Assembly: GCA_900316625.1 (NCBI GenBank)
Contig: ONDO01000003.1
Span: 35,484-99,483, forward strand
DNA length: 64,000 bases
Reading direction: 5' to 3'
DNA from: an uncultured Lachnospiraceae bacterium
GTDB lineage: Bacteria > Bacillota > Clostridia > Lachnospirales > Lachnospiraceae
Numbering within the stretch: position 1 is the first letter of the stretch; each line of letters begins with the position of its first letter. The notes under the pieces were generated by a model, which saw only the letters and a list, made by a program, of their open reading frames with translations, ran no database searches and was not told where the DNA came from. Made by a program: the position numbers and the translations under genes. Below, piece after piece: positions 7,802 through 16,999 of this stretch.

Positions 7802-7830
7802 GAAATACGTTCTACATTTGCGAAGCGGTA

Positions 7831-10503
7831 TTACATTCTGCTCTCGTGGCAGGTGAAGTAGATGATCTGCTTCTTCTGTGAGAGCCTCTCCAGGAGGTCT
7901 GTTCCCGCCTTGATCTTCTCTGGATCCAGGTTCGTGAAGGGATCATCTAAGATGACCATGGGCTGTTCCTGCCGATAGAGGACATCAATCAGGGCGAATC
8001 TGGCGCAGAGGAAGGCGAGATCCTGGTAACCTGCACTCAGGTAGGCCGAGCTTCTCGTCTGACCGCGATAGTGGAAGAGGATAGACAGATCCATATCCAG
8101 TTCGAAGTCCTCCGGACTTAGTTCCTGTCCTTCTCCCGGATTCAGCATGCCGAGATATACTCTCATGCCATCCTGCAAGGGTCTCATATATCTCAGCTGG
8201 AACTTATCCTTGGCTTTCTGCAGATATTCCACCGTCTTATTCAGGATATTCACTCTCTCCTTGAGGTAGCGTTCTTCCTCCTGCATGGCCTGCAGGCGGT
8301 CCTTCTCTTCCTCATGCTGGACCAGGGACTCTGAGATCTGGCTCACATCCTCTGCATCCTTGGGAATGAATCGATTCAGCTCAGCGATCTTCTCATCGAG
8401 ATTTGCCTGCTCTTCCTGAAGGGATTCGATGGTTCCCTCGTCTTCCTCAGGAGCTTCTTCCGCCATAGCCTCAATCTCCTTGCCCAGAGCATCTGCTTCT
8501 TCTGTCAGTTGGCCATAGAGCTTGGTATTGCTTCGAATCTCGGTCAGACGCTTTGTAATATCGTCATCTTCGCCTTCTTCCATGGGGAAGCGGCCCAGAT
8601 ATGCATCGAGACTCTTTCGATTCTCTTCTATTCTCTTCTGCAGACTCTCGATCTGTTCCAGGCGGTCCAGATATTCACGTTCCGCCTTGGAGTCACGTTC
8701 CAGTCGTGCTATCACATCTTGCTCGTTCATCTCATGGAAGAGGTCTGCCCCATAATTCTCAGCATAGGGACGCAGTGCGGTATAAAGCGTAAGCTGCAGG
8801 TCAGACAGGGTATCCAGTACGCCTGACGTATGGTCTAACATGGTATCTTCGAGACTCTTCAGGTGCTCGAAGCGGTCCACTTTCCTCTGTACCTCACGAA
8901 GTCGGTCCAGTACAGACTCTTCTTCGCCAGGATAATGCTCCTTGAAGGCATCTCCGACCTTCTTCAGTCTCTCCTCTTCCTCCCTAAGTTCCAGAATTCT
9001 CTCTTCGAGCTCTCCGAGTTTTGCCTCTTCTGCCTCGCGTTCCCTCCTGTTACGGTATCTGCGAAGGACAGCACCAATAATCGTAAATCCCAGGATCACA
9101 ATTCCGGCCAAGAGGCAGCCTAGTGAGATATAGGGGGCCCGGATACTCTTCGAGAAGGAGACAAAGGAATAAGAAGCTCCGAAGAAGAGTAGTGACAGGA
9201 CCAGTCCCAAGAGCGTTCTGCCTCTTCCATCCCGGATGCGTTCTTCCTTATGATCCTTCTCTTCACTCGAAGACTTTGCGCGTTCCAGGCTCTCTTCCAG
9301 CTCGTTTGTCTTGCCATAGAGCGTCAGCAGCTTCTGCTCAGCCGACTGGACGCTCTGCGCCAGTTTTGCATCCGGTAGGCCACCGTGGAAGTATTCCTTC
9401 AGTTCCATGAGCTCATGCTTGTCGCTTTCCGACATCTGAACACTTCTGGACCGCATGCGAAGTTCCATCAGACGATCCGCCTGACCCTTCCATGCATTCT
9501 GGTCCTCCTCACTCGGAATCTCCTTATGGAAGAGGGCATCGAGACGATTGATCTCACTCTCTTCCGGAAGCTTCGAAATCACTTCCTGCAGGCTGGTCTC
9601 ATCCGCACGGATTCTCTGGTCCATCTCCTCCGCTGCTGTCTGGTCTTCATCCAAGGGCACGCCCTGGGCGAAGAAATCATCGAGAATTCCAAGACGCTCT
9701 CTGTCTCGATCCAGCTGAGCCTTCTTCTCGTGATAAGCACCTAAGGCCTGTTCCATACGGCTTCTCTCCGCAATCTTCTGGCCAAGCTCTCTCTTCTGTT
9801 TCTCTAATTCCTTCAGGTCGGCTTTCCGTTTATTCAGAAGCTCCCTCTGGTGAAGATAAGTCTCCGTCAGAAGCGGAATCTCCTCCACCTGTGCCTTGGA
9901 TTCCAGGATGGATTCCCTGATCTTCGTCAGCTTACCAGGATTAATCTGGCTGTTCCTCAGGTACTCCTTCTTCGCATCCTCTACACGCTTTAGAGCTGCA
10001 TCGAACTGATTGATATCATCCCGCGCCGCCTGCAGGTTGCCCATCTTGGCATTGAGAGAATCTGTCATGGAAGCCTGGATGGATAACTGAGGGATAAATA
10101 TAGAACGTTCATAAGACTCGCGGTCTACGCCAAATAGCTCTTCCCCCACCTTCTCGCTGTAATCCGTCGACTCGCGACCCGTGCTGGTATCGATGAGCGT
10201 GAAGGTATCGTCGATGTCCTTCTTACCGAAGGTTCGCTCGATGCGATAACTGCCCTTGTCCGTCGTAAATGTAAGGCTTCCTCCGTAGATTCCGCCACTC
10301 CAGGGTTCGTAATGCTCTCTTTCCGTCAGTTCCTTTCTGCGCGGTGCATAAGGAAGACCATAGAACATAGACTTGAGGAAGACAGAAAAGGTCGTCTTAC
10401 CCCATCCATTCTCTTCAAGAATCTTATTCATACCTGGCTTGAAATCATACTTCAAGTCACAGAGCCGGCCAAAACCGGTGATATAACATGATTCCAGTCT
10501 CAT
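7831..10503 (-). CDS. SMC-like ATPase, SbcC/YhaN type
   Basis: An 890-aa ATPase with an N-terminal half-site (EENGWGKTTF at about 31-40, where Glu replaces the usual first Gly of the P-loop), long coiled coils, two membrane helices in the middle (about 425-485, TLLGLVLSLLFFGASY and the following segment) and a C-terminal half-site. The signature is YLSAGYQDLAF and Walker B is QPMVILDDPFTNLD. The central membrane segments match B. subtilis YhaN rather than soluble SbcC. The start overlaps the metallophosphoesterase stop by 4 bases, so the two form an SbcCD-like nuclease pair, probably membrane-tethered. Role in DNA end processing is inferred from the family. Confidence 0.88.
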   Translation of the reverse strand: MRLESCYITGFGRLCDLKYDFKPGMNKILEENGWGKTTFSVFLKSMFYGLPYAPRRKELTEREHYEPWSGGIYGGSLTFTTDKGSYRIERTFGKKDIDDTFTLIDTSTGRESTDYSEKVGEELFGVDRESYERSIFIPQLSIQASMTDSLNAKMGNLQAARDDINQFDAALKRVEDAKKEYLRNSQINPGKLTKIRESILESKAQVEEIPLLTETYLHQRELLNKRKADLKELEKQKRELGQKIAERSRMEQALGAYHEKKAQLDRDRERLGILDDFFAQGVPLDEDQTAAEEMDQRIRADETSLQEVISKLPEESEINRLDALFHKEIPSEEDQNAWKGQADRLMELRMRSRSVQMSESDKHELMELKEYFHGGLPDAKLAQSVQSAEQKLLTLYGKTNELEESLERAKSSSEEKDHKEERIRDGRGRTLLGLVLSLLFFGASYSFVSFSKSIRAPYISLGCLLAGIVILGFTIIGAVLRRYRNRREREAEEAKLGELEERILELREEEERLKKVGDAFKEHYPGEEESVLDRLREVQRKVDRFEHLKSLEDTMLDHTSGVLDTLSDLQLTLYTALRPYAENYGADLFHEMNEQDVIARLERDSKAEREYLDRLEQIESLQKRIEENRKSLDAYLGRFPMEEGEDDDITKRLTEIRSNTKLYGQLTEEADALGKEIEAMAEEAPEEDEGTIESLQEEQANLDEKIAELNRFIPKDAEDVSQISESLVQHEEEKDRLQAMQEEERYLKERVNILNKTVEYLQKAKDKFQLRYMRPLQDGMRVYLGMLNPGEGQELSPEDFELDMDLSILFHYRGQTRSSAYLSAGYQDLAFLCARFALIDVLYRQEQPMVILDDPFTNLDPEKIKAGTDLLERLSQKKQIIYFTCHESRM

Positions 10504-11603
10504 TCGTCAATGTCCTCTCCTAGGATGGCCCGCATCCCGGTTTCAATAATGGAAGCCCGCATCTTCTCATCGAGATCCTCGCCTTCCAACAATCGAACGA
10601 ACTCTCCCTTGAGGGAGTGATCGTTACGAAAACTCTCATAATCAATCTTCAAACTGGTCTGATCTACAGCTTTCACGAAATAGAATCTCTCTCCGAAAAT
10701 TCTCTCGATGCGTCGAAGATCCAGGTCCAGGTTCATATCCGTTCTTCCGCTCAGGGTGATCTTCACCAGGTCCTGGGACGGAATTCCAAGGACTGCATCT
10801 TCTACCATCTTGAGCACAGCCGGCATATCCATGTCCTCATCGAGCTCAACCTCGACCTCGTGCAGGGTACGATAAGCAAAAGGGACAAAGTTCGCCTTAA
10901 CCTGTCGATCCTCGATATCGAGCAGGACATAACCCTTCGGTCCACATTCATCGAAACCTCTGCCCTCCAGGCAACCTGCATAGCAATAGCTTCCTCGGTC
11001 ATCGAGTCTGTCCTTACGGAAGGAATGAATATGACCCAGGGCGAGATAATCAATATTCTTACCACGATACTCTGTCCTGTTGATCACCTCTGCCTTATCA
11101 TTCCCGTCATACAGGGACTCCTGTCCATGCAGCATGACAATATTCACATTGGCCTGATCCAGAACCAGTCCGGTTGCCATATTACGGCTGTTCTCCGCTG
11201 TAATCTCACGTCCTGTCACAGTAATCGTAATATCATCTTCTTCATAGAAGTAGGTGGTCCACTGGTCCTGGCGGAAGCTCTTCAGGTTCGAAGGGATATC
11301 CTCCGGGCGAACATCCACGAGAAAGTCCGTATCATCATGATTGCCCTTCAGGTACAAGAAGTCGATGTCGGGATGACTTGTAATCTGGTCAAGAACACGT
11401 CTTCTGGCTGCTTTTCGATTGTGTGGTTTATCAAAGAGATCTCCTGCGATGAGAATAGCGCGTACTCTCCCCGCCTCTGCCGCTTCCACCATTCTCTCGA
11501 AGGTCTGTAGCAGTTCCTCTCTCCGTTCTCTTGCCTTCTCCGTGGACAGATTACTCTCCATCTTCGAATCAAGATGCAGATCTGCACAATGGATCATCTT
11601 CAT
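10500..11603 (-). CDS. Metallophosphoesterase / DNA exonuclease, SbcD/YhaO type
   Basis: A 367-aa calcineurin-like nuclease. The metal-binding motifs are in order: HCADLHLDS (residues 5-13), AGDLFDKP, KGNHDD, MLHGQ and ALGHIHSF. These match the SbcD/YhaO family, which needs manganese and works with an SMC-like partner, here the next gene. A ribosome site (GGAGAGC) precedes the ATG. The start overlaps the GTPase-NYN stop by 4 bases (ATGA), so all three genes are translationally coupled. Confidence 0.9.
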   Translation of the reverse strand: MKMIHCADLHLDSKMESNLSTEKARERREELLQTFERMVEAAEAGRVRAILIAGDLFDKPHNRKAARRRVLDQITSHPDIDFLYLKGNHDDTDFLVDVRPEDIPSNLKSFRQDQWTTYFYEEDDITITVTGREITAENSRNMATGLVLDQANVNIVMLHGQESLYDGNDKAEVINRTEYRGKNIDYLALGHIHSFRKDRLDDRGSYCYAGCLEGRGFDECGPKGYVLLDIEDRQVKANFVPFAYRTLHEVEVELDEDMDMPAVLKMVEDAVLGIPSQDLVKITLSGRTDMNLDLDLRRIERIFGERFYFVKAVDQTSLKIDYESFRNDHSLKGEFVRLLEGEDLDEKMRASIIETGMRAILGEDIDE

Positions 11604-14305
11604 GTATAGCTCTCCTGTCCCTCCCGGTTCACTCGATCCACCTCATGGATAAACTCCCTGGAAGAAATTCTTGTAGCACCTTCACCGATCACAATCATCT
11701 GCTCTAAGCCATCGGATGTTACTACCGTAATATCCGCATCGCCGCCGTGCATGATCTCATGCGTCGTACGCTCAATATAAGCATCTGCCGTCTGGGCTTC
11801 TCTGGTATAAACAACATGGATATTGTGATAATCCATGACACTTCCCGGATTGCCCTTTACCTTATATGCATCAAATACAGCAATCACTTCCGCTCCGATA
11901 TAGCCCTGATAATTCGACAGGATATCGAGTAACCGGCCTCTGGCACTGTCTGTATTAATATTCATAAGATCCCGAAGTTCTGGCCATTGGAAGATCAGAT
12001 TATAACAATCTACCAGGACATACTTCTTGCGTGACATCTGCTTGCTTTCCTGCTTCGCTTTCCGATTGGGATGCGCCGCAAGATAGGATGCTTTCGCCTC
12101 TTCTGTCGTCTCCCGGGCCTGCTTCTCTTCTGCCTCGATCACGAGGGACTGTCCGAGATCCTTACGTTCTATTTTACCATAGGTACGTTCGAAAATCTCC
12201 TGAAGGTCATTTTCCAGACCACCGTAGCCCTGATATCCTTTCTCTTCCCTTGGACCACCATATCCATTTCCGATCAGACGTCCCGAAGCATCTCGCATCG
12301 GCTGGTCGCTTCTCTTCTCATATCCTGCGCTTGCAGGATCGAAGCCGTAGGGGCTGGGGCTTCCCTTTCTTCCATCCAGGGAAGGGTCCGGAGGCGCCAC
12401 CTCCTGATGGACATAGACAGAGATATAAGGATGGGCTGGATCTGTGCGATAGTTATATCCCGCATCTTCTATTACCTCATCTTCATTGTGGCAAGGCAGA
12501 TAGCCGCCAGGTTCGAGTGACAGGCTACCCAGGCCGCCCGTATAGGCATTCACCGAAGCCTGATAATCTGCAATCTCCGTTACCGGGACCAGCCCTTCGA
12601 TTAGACAGTTTGTGCCCTGAGTCACTGGAGTCTCAACCGAGCCATGCATATTGGTAAGATCCGTCATGGCGCGTCCCATCTTATCCAGAGGGACTGTGAG
12701 TCGGACTTTATAATAGGGCTCTAAAACCTGGCCCATGCCGTGAATCAGGGCATCTCTGACGGCAAGATCTGTCGCTTTTCTAAAATCACCACCCTCGGTA
12801 TGCTTGGTGTGGGATTTTCCATGCGTCAGAACAAAACGCACATCCGTGAGATCCGCATTTATAAGAACTCCCGTCTGGCGTCCGGACAGAAGACGTCTTA
12901 GGATCTGTCTCTGATAGTTCTCTTCAAGTTCATCGGTACTGCATTCACTCACTGCCGAGATTCCGGAACCGGCTGGCAGTGGTTCCATCCTTAACCAGAC
13001 GTCTGCAAAATGGCGCAGAGGTTCAAAGTGTCCATGTCCCTCGACTGGCTGACGAAGTGTCTCACGATAGGTCACTTTGGATTCGGCAAAGGAGGCTTCA
13101 ATCTGATACTTGTCTCTTAATTCTGTTGCGAGGATCTCCTTCTGGATCGGTCCCATCAGGCTGATGCGAATCTCGTCTGATTTCTGATCCCAGGCCACAT
13201 CCAGAAGCGGATCTTCCTCTTCTAACTCTTTCAGTGCCTGCAGCAGGGTGTGCGACGACACACCGCCCTCGGGCAGAACCCTGTAACGGAAGACTGGTTC
13301 TAATTCATGTGAATTCTGGTCTTCCTGTATACCCAGTCCCTGACCACTGTAAGATTCTGACAGGCCTGTTACAGCGCAGAGTTCTCCTGCCGGAACTTCC
13401 TGCCTGGTTTCATACCTTTCACCGACATATGTGCGGATCTCATTGATCTTCTCATCGCCGATCTCCATCCGGGCTTTTAAGAGGCCACCCGTCACCTTAA
13501 GATAGGTCAGACGATTCCCCTTTTGATCCCGGTCCACCTTATAGCAGAGAGCTCCGAATTCCTCAGGCCACTTCCTCACTGGCATGTATTCTTCCAAAAT
13601 GGAGAGCAGTTCCTTGGTTCCCTGACTGTTCCTTGCCGAACCGAAGATCGTAGGGAAGATAAGTCCCTCGCCAATGATTTCTGTAACGGATGCTTTCTTT
13701 AGTGTCTCCGCCTCCATATATTCGTTCAATAGATCTTCGTGGCAGGATGCGAGTTCTTCTGCGAGTTCTCCGGACAGATATTCTTCCGTCTTCCTGCTCC
13801 CGGAAGCCTCTCCCCCACGACCTGACTGGAAGAGATCTGTAAAGTCTGTAATGCCATCTGACAGTTCGGTCTTCATTTGCCGAAGGAGATCAGAAGCGGA
13901 CTCATGTGCGATGTCCATCTTATTCACGAAAATAAATGTCGGGATATGATGTCGTCGCAAAAGGTCCCAGAGGGTCCTTGTATGGCTCTGTACGCCTTCG
14001 GAGCCTGACAGAACGAGAATAGCGCAGTCGAGTACCGACAGGGCGCGCTCTGCCTCTCCTGAGAAGTCCACATGGCCCGGGGTATCGATCAACTGAAGTT
14101 CCATAGCATCTGTACGGATCAGAGCCTCTGATGAATAGATGGTGATTCCGCGATCTGCCTCGATCGCGTTCGAATCCATAACCGTATCACCGGAATCCAC
14201 GGAACCCTTCTTGCGAATTGCCCCGGTCCGGAAGAGAAGATCCTCAGATAGTGTTGTTTTGCCCGCATCTACATGTGCTAAGATGCCAATTACTGCGTGT
14301 TTCAT
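11600..14305 (-). CDS. TetM-like translational GTPase fused to a C-terminal NYN (YacP-like) nuclease domain
   Basis: A 901-aa protein. Residues 1 to about 650 follow ribosomal-protection and EF-G-like GTPases: G1 AHVDAGKTT, switch I DRGITIYS, G3 DTPGHVDF, G4 NKMD, then domains II-V. A low-complexity linker (about 650-750, rich in Gly, Glu and Arg) leads to a NYN/YacP domain (about 765-895). That domain carries acidic positions in VDCYNLIF, AVFDAYK, TADAYIE and VVTSDGLEQ, expected to bind metal for RNA cleavage. Plain TetM proteins are about 640 aa. The pairing suggests a ribosome-bound factor that also cuts RNA. Tetracycline resistance is not implied by the sequence alone. Confidence 0.88.
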   Translation of the reverse strand: MKHAVIGILAHVDAGKTTLSEDLLFRTGAIRKKGSVDSGDTVMDSNAIEADRGITIYSSEALIRTDAMELQLIDTPGHVDFSGEAERALSVLDCAILVLSGSEGVQSHTRTLWDLLRRHHIPTFIFVNKMDIAHESASDLLRQMKTELSDGITDFTDLFQSGRGGEASGSRKTEEYLSGELAEELASCHEDLLNEYMEAETLKKASVTEIIGEGLIFPTIFGSARNSQGTKELLSILEEYMPVRKWPEEFGALCYKVDRDQKGNRLTYLKVTGGLLKARMEIGDEKINEIRTYVGERYETRQEVPAGELCAVTGLSESYSGQGLGIQEDQNSHELEPVFRYRVLPEGGVSSHTLLQALKELEEEDPLLDVAWDQKSDEIRISLMGPIQKEILATELRDKYQIEASFAESKVTYRETLRQPVEGHGHFEPLRHFADVWLRMEPLPAGSGISAVSECSTDELEENYQRQILRRLLSGRQTGVLINADLTDVRFVLTHGKSHTKHTEGGDFRKATDLAVRDALIHGMGQVLEPYYKVRLTVPLDKMGRAMTDLTNMHGSVETPVTQGTNCLIEGLVPVTEIADYQASVNAYTGGLGSLSLEPGGYLPCHNEDEVIEDAGYNYRTDPAHPYISVYVHQEVAPPDPSLDGRKGSPSPYGFDPASAGYEKRSDQPMRDASGRLIGNGYGGPREEKGYQGYGGLENDLQEIFERTYGKIERKDLGQSLVIEAEEKQARETTEEAKASYLAAHPNRKAKQESKQMSRKKYVLVDCYNLIFQWPELRDLMNINTDSARGRLLDILSNYQGYIGAEVIAVFDAYKVKGNPGSVMDYHNIHVVYTREAQTADAYIERTTHEIMHGGDADITVVTSDGLEQMIVIGEGATRISSREFIHEVDRVNREGQESYT

Positions 14306-14560
14306 ATCCTGTCCTCACAAGCGAAAAATCTTGTCTTCTATTGTCGCTTTTCCTAAGACTTCCGTCAACTTATAGACTCTCCAATGGAATCCATGCCCTT
14401 ACGGTCCGGAGATATGACATTCATATAATCAAAATCATGTATGTCACTGCTACTGATCAGGTTGGGTTTTACCACCAGCTTCAGGGCTTCCTTATTGCGA
14501 TCGTTCGGTTGTCAGGCTGTGCTAACAGTTTCACTTCCTATTCCATCAAAGGCTACACAT
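14306..14560. other. Intergenic stretch with no gene seen
   Basis: Open frames here are short and lack ribosome sites. The stretch separates the start of the GTPase-NYN operon from the terminator of the metal ATPase. The promoter of the GTPase-NYN operon should lie here, but I see no convincing -35/-10 pair. Confidence 0.4.
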
Positions 14561-14596
14561 AAAAAAAGCTGCCCGAGCCGACTGGGTCCGGGCAGC
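14561..14596 (-). terminator. Intrinsic terminator of the metal-efflux ATPase
   Basis: GCTGCCCG (14568-14575) pairs with CGGGCAGC (14589-14596), with further pairing inside. On the minus strand seven T residues follow. Confidence 0.92.
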
Positions 14597-14644
14597 AATA
14601 CAGGTACACTTATTCTATTTCACAATCTGATTCTAAGATATGCC

Positions 14645-16546
14645 TTATTCGTCTGCTTGAACATCCTTTAAGAACATACAACGGATAGAATTCAGTACAG
14701 CCAGCACCATAACTCCGACATCGGCGAAGATGGCATACCACATATTGGCAATGCCTAGCGCACCCAGAAGGAGACAGCTAATCTTCACGATTATGGAGAA
14801 GCAGATGTTCTCCTTAACGATACGGAGGCATTTACGGGAGATTCGGATCGCCGTTACGATCTTAAGAGGATCGTCATCCATGAGTACAACGTCTGCAGCC
14901 TCGATTGCTGCATCAGATCCCAGGGCTCCCATAGCAATACCAATATCTGCACGGGAGAGAACCGGCGCATCATTGATACCGTCGCCAACGAAGGCAAGTA
15001 CGTCATTCTCGGATTGCTTCTCATGAATGAGACGCTCTACATTTTCAACCTTATCCTGAGGGAGGAGCTCGGAGAGTACCTCATCGACCTTGAGATCTGC
15101 AGCAACCTGATCTGCTACTTCCTTGCGATCACCGGTCAGCATGACCGTCTTTTTTACACCGCTTCTCTTAAGATCACGGATGGCCTGAGCACTGTGAGGC
15201 TTCTCGATATCTGAGATTACGATATGACCTGCATAGCTACCATCAATCGCAATATGGAGGATGGTTCCGATATGGTGGCAATCCTTCCACTCTGAACCCT
15301 CATTTTGCATGAGAAGCTTATTACCAACAGCTACACGATGGCCATTGATCTGAGCGGTGACACCCTGTCCGGAAATCTCATTGACATCTTCTATGGAACA
15401 ATCATCTGCCTCTTCGACATAGGCCCGGCGGATGGATGCTGCGATGGGATGGCCCGAATATCGCTCTGCATGAGCTGCAAGGTGAAGAAGTTCCTTCTCA
15501 TCGATGTCCTTAGGATGAATTGCTGCGACTTCGAAGACACCCTTGGTCAGGGTTCCTGTCTTATCGAATACGACAGTCTTGGTCTGAGACAGGATTTCCA
15601 GATAGTTGGAACCCTTGATCAGTATACCATGATGGCTGGCTGCACCAATTCCTGCGAAGAAGGACATGGGAATAGAGACCACAAGTGCGCAAGGGCAGGA
15701 GATAACCAGGAAGGTCAGGGCTCTATAGACCCAGGTAGGCCAGGATGCATCATAGCCCAGAAGCAGGCTTACGATGGGAGGAAGCACTGCAAGTGCAAGT
15801 GCGGAATATACAACGATCGGAGTGTAGACTCTTGCAAATTTGGTAATGAAGTTCTCGGACCTCGACTTACGGCTGCCGGCATCTTCGATCAGTTCCAGAA
15901 CCTTGGATACCGTGGATTCACCGAATTCCTTCGTGGTACGGATCTTGAGAAGTCCGTTCTGGTTGATGCAGCCGGAGATTACCTCGTCCCCGGGCTTCAC
16001 TTCTCTGGGAAGAGATTCACCGGTCAGGGCTGCGGTATCTAAGAAGGATGTGCCTTCTACCACGATGCCATCGATAGGGATCTTCTCCCCGGCCTTAACG
16101 ACAATCACCGTTCCAATCTCAACATCATCCGGATCTACTTCAGTAAGCTCTCCGTTCTCGCCTTCGATATTGGCGTAGTCAGGGCAGATATCCATAAGAT
16201 CTGCAATGTTCTTACGGCTCCTTCCAACGGCATAGCCCTGGAACCATTCGCCGATCTGATAGAAGAGCATTACAGCGATGGCTTCGTTATAATCACCACT
16301 CTTCTCATAGAGGGCAAGGCCAATGGCGCCGATGGTTGCGACAGCCATGAGCAGGCTCTCATCAAAGGGCTGGCGGTTAATGATTCCCTTACCCGCTTTG
16401 ATAAGGACATCGTATCCAACCACTAAGTAAGCGATCATATAGAGTCCAAATCGAATCCAGCCGGTCACCGGAAGGAAGATCAGGGCGATTACCATAACCA
16501 TAACAATCAGGATACGAATTAAGTTTTTCTTCTGTTTCTTAGACAT
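14645..16546 (-). CDS. Heavy-metal P1B-type ATPase (Cd/Zn/Pb or Cu efflux type)
   Basis: A 633-aa membrane pump. Motifs in order: LTGESLP (actuator), SCPCALV (the CPC metal site in a membrane helix), FDKTGTLTKG (phosphorylated Asp), SGHPIA (HP site) and VGDGINDAP. It lacks the usual N-terminal HMA domain. A free HMA protein is encoded just upstream. I chose the ATG at 16546 (GAGG site) over the in-frame TTG at 16552. The CPC motif and the ArsR partner suggest soft-metal export; which metal is uncertain. Confidence 0.92.
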   Translation of the reverse strand: MSKKQKKNLIRILIVMVMVIALIFLPVTGWIRFGLYMIAYLVVGYDVLIKAGKGIINRQPFDESLLMAVATIGAIGLALYEKSGDYNEAIAVMLFYQIGEWFQGYAVGRSRKNIADLMDICPDYANIEGENGELTEVDPDDVEIGTVIVVKAGEKIPIDGIVVEGTSFLDTAALTGESLPREVKPGDEVISGCINQNGLLKIRTTKEFGESTVSKVLELIEDAGSRKSRSENFITKFARVYTPIVVYSALALAVLPPIVSLLLGYDASWPTWVYRALTFLVISCPCALVVSIPMSFFAGIGAASHHGILIKGSNYLEILSQTKTVVFDKTGTLTKGVFEVAAIHPKDIDEKELLHLAAHAERYSGHPIAASIRRAYVEEADDCSIEDVNEISGQGVTAQINGHRVAVGNKLLMQNEGSEWKDCHHIGTILHIAIDGSYAGHIVISDIEKPHSAQAIRDLKRSGVKKTVMLTGDRKEVADQVAADLKVDEVLSELLPQDKVENVERLIHEKQSENDVLAFVGDGINDAPVLSRADIGIAMGALGSDAAIEAADVVLMDDDPLKIVTAIRISRKCLRIVKENICFSIIVKISCLLLGALGIANMWYAIFADVGVMVLAVLNSIRCMFLKDVQADE

Positions 16547-16566
16547 AAGCAATCCTCAAAATCCAA

Positions 16567-16785
16567 TTAGCGGAAAATCTCGCAGTCACTCTCAACCTTC
16601 TTGCAAGCCTTGGTTACTTCGTCCATAACAGCGTTTTCATCAACGCTGTCTTCAAACTCAACCTTCATTTTAAGTGCCATGAAGTTTACACTTGCATCCT
16701 TAACACCAGCGGTTGCCTTCGCTGCATCTTCCATCTTCTGTGCACAGTTTGCGCAATCAACTTCAATCTTATAAGTCTTCTTCAT
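16567..16785 (-). CDS. HMA-domain metal-binding protein
   Basis: A 72-aa free-standing heavy-metal-associated domain with CANC (residues 10-14) as the metal-binding loop in place of the common GMTCxxC, plus the expected beta-alpha-beta pattern. It lies 20 bases upstream of the P-type ATPase, which has no HMA domain of its own. It is therefore probably the detached N-terminal domain or chaperone that feeds the pump. Strong GGAGATAAG ribosome site. Confidence 0.9.
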   Translation of the reverse strand: MKKTYKIEVDCANCAQKMEDAAKATAGVKDASVNFMALKMKVEFEDSVDENAVMDEVTKACKKVESDCEIFR

Positions 16786-16869
16786 GTTCTTATCTCCTCT
16801 TGTATCCTTTGCCTTTTATATCAATCTGGGATTCTTCGGTCCATCACAGATCAACTTGTTGTGTTTACG

Positions 16870-16887
16870 ATTAAATATTTGTTTAAT
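16870..16887. promoter_or_regulatory. Candidate ArsR/SmtB operator in the divergent metal-module promoter
   Basis: ATTAAATATTTGTTTAAT is an inverted repeat (ATTAAA-6-TTTAAT). It resembles the AT-rich sites bound by ArsR/SmtB regulators. It lies between the divergent HMA gene and the membrane-protein/ArsR pair. A related TTTAATTGTTCT string recurs at about 16947-16958, and a TATAAT at 16970-16975 could serve the plus-strand genes. The cognate regulator is likely the one at 17923. Confidence 0.5.
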
Positions 16888-16999
16888 TGTTCTGAAGATA
16901 GATTACTTCCTTTTTCCATGATTGTCAATATAACGATTAGAAAAACTTTTAATTGTTCTCGTAAGGTTTTATAATAATGGAAAAGAAAGGGGCAAGCCT

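Noticed and set aside
11600-14305. A tetracycline-resistance gene
   Set aside because: The GTPase part is TetM-like, but the protein carries an extra NYN domain and sits in a nuclease operon with no resistance context. Resistance cannot be claimed from the sequence.
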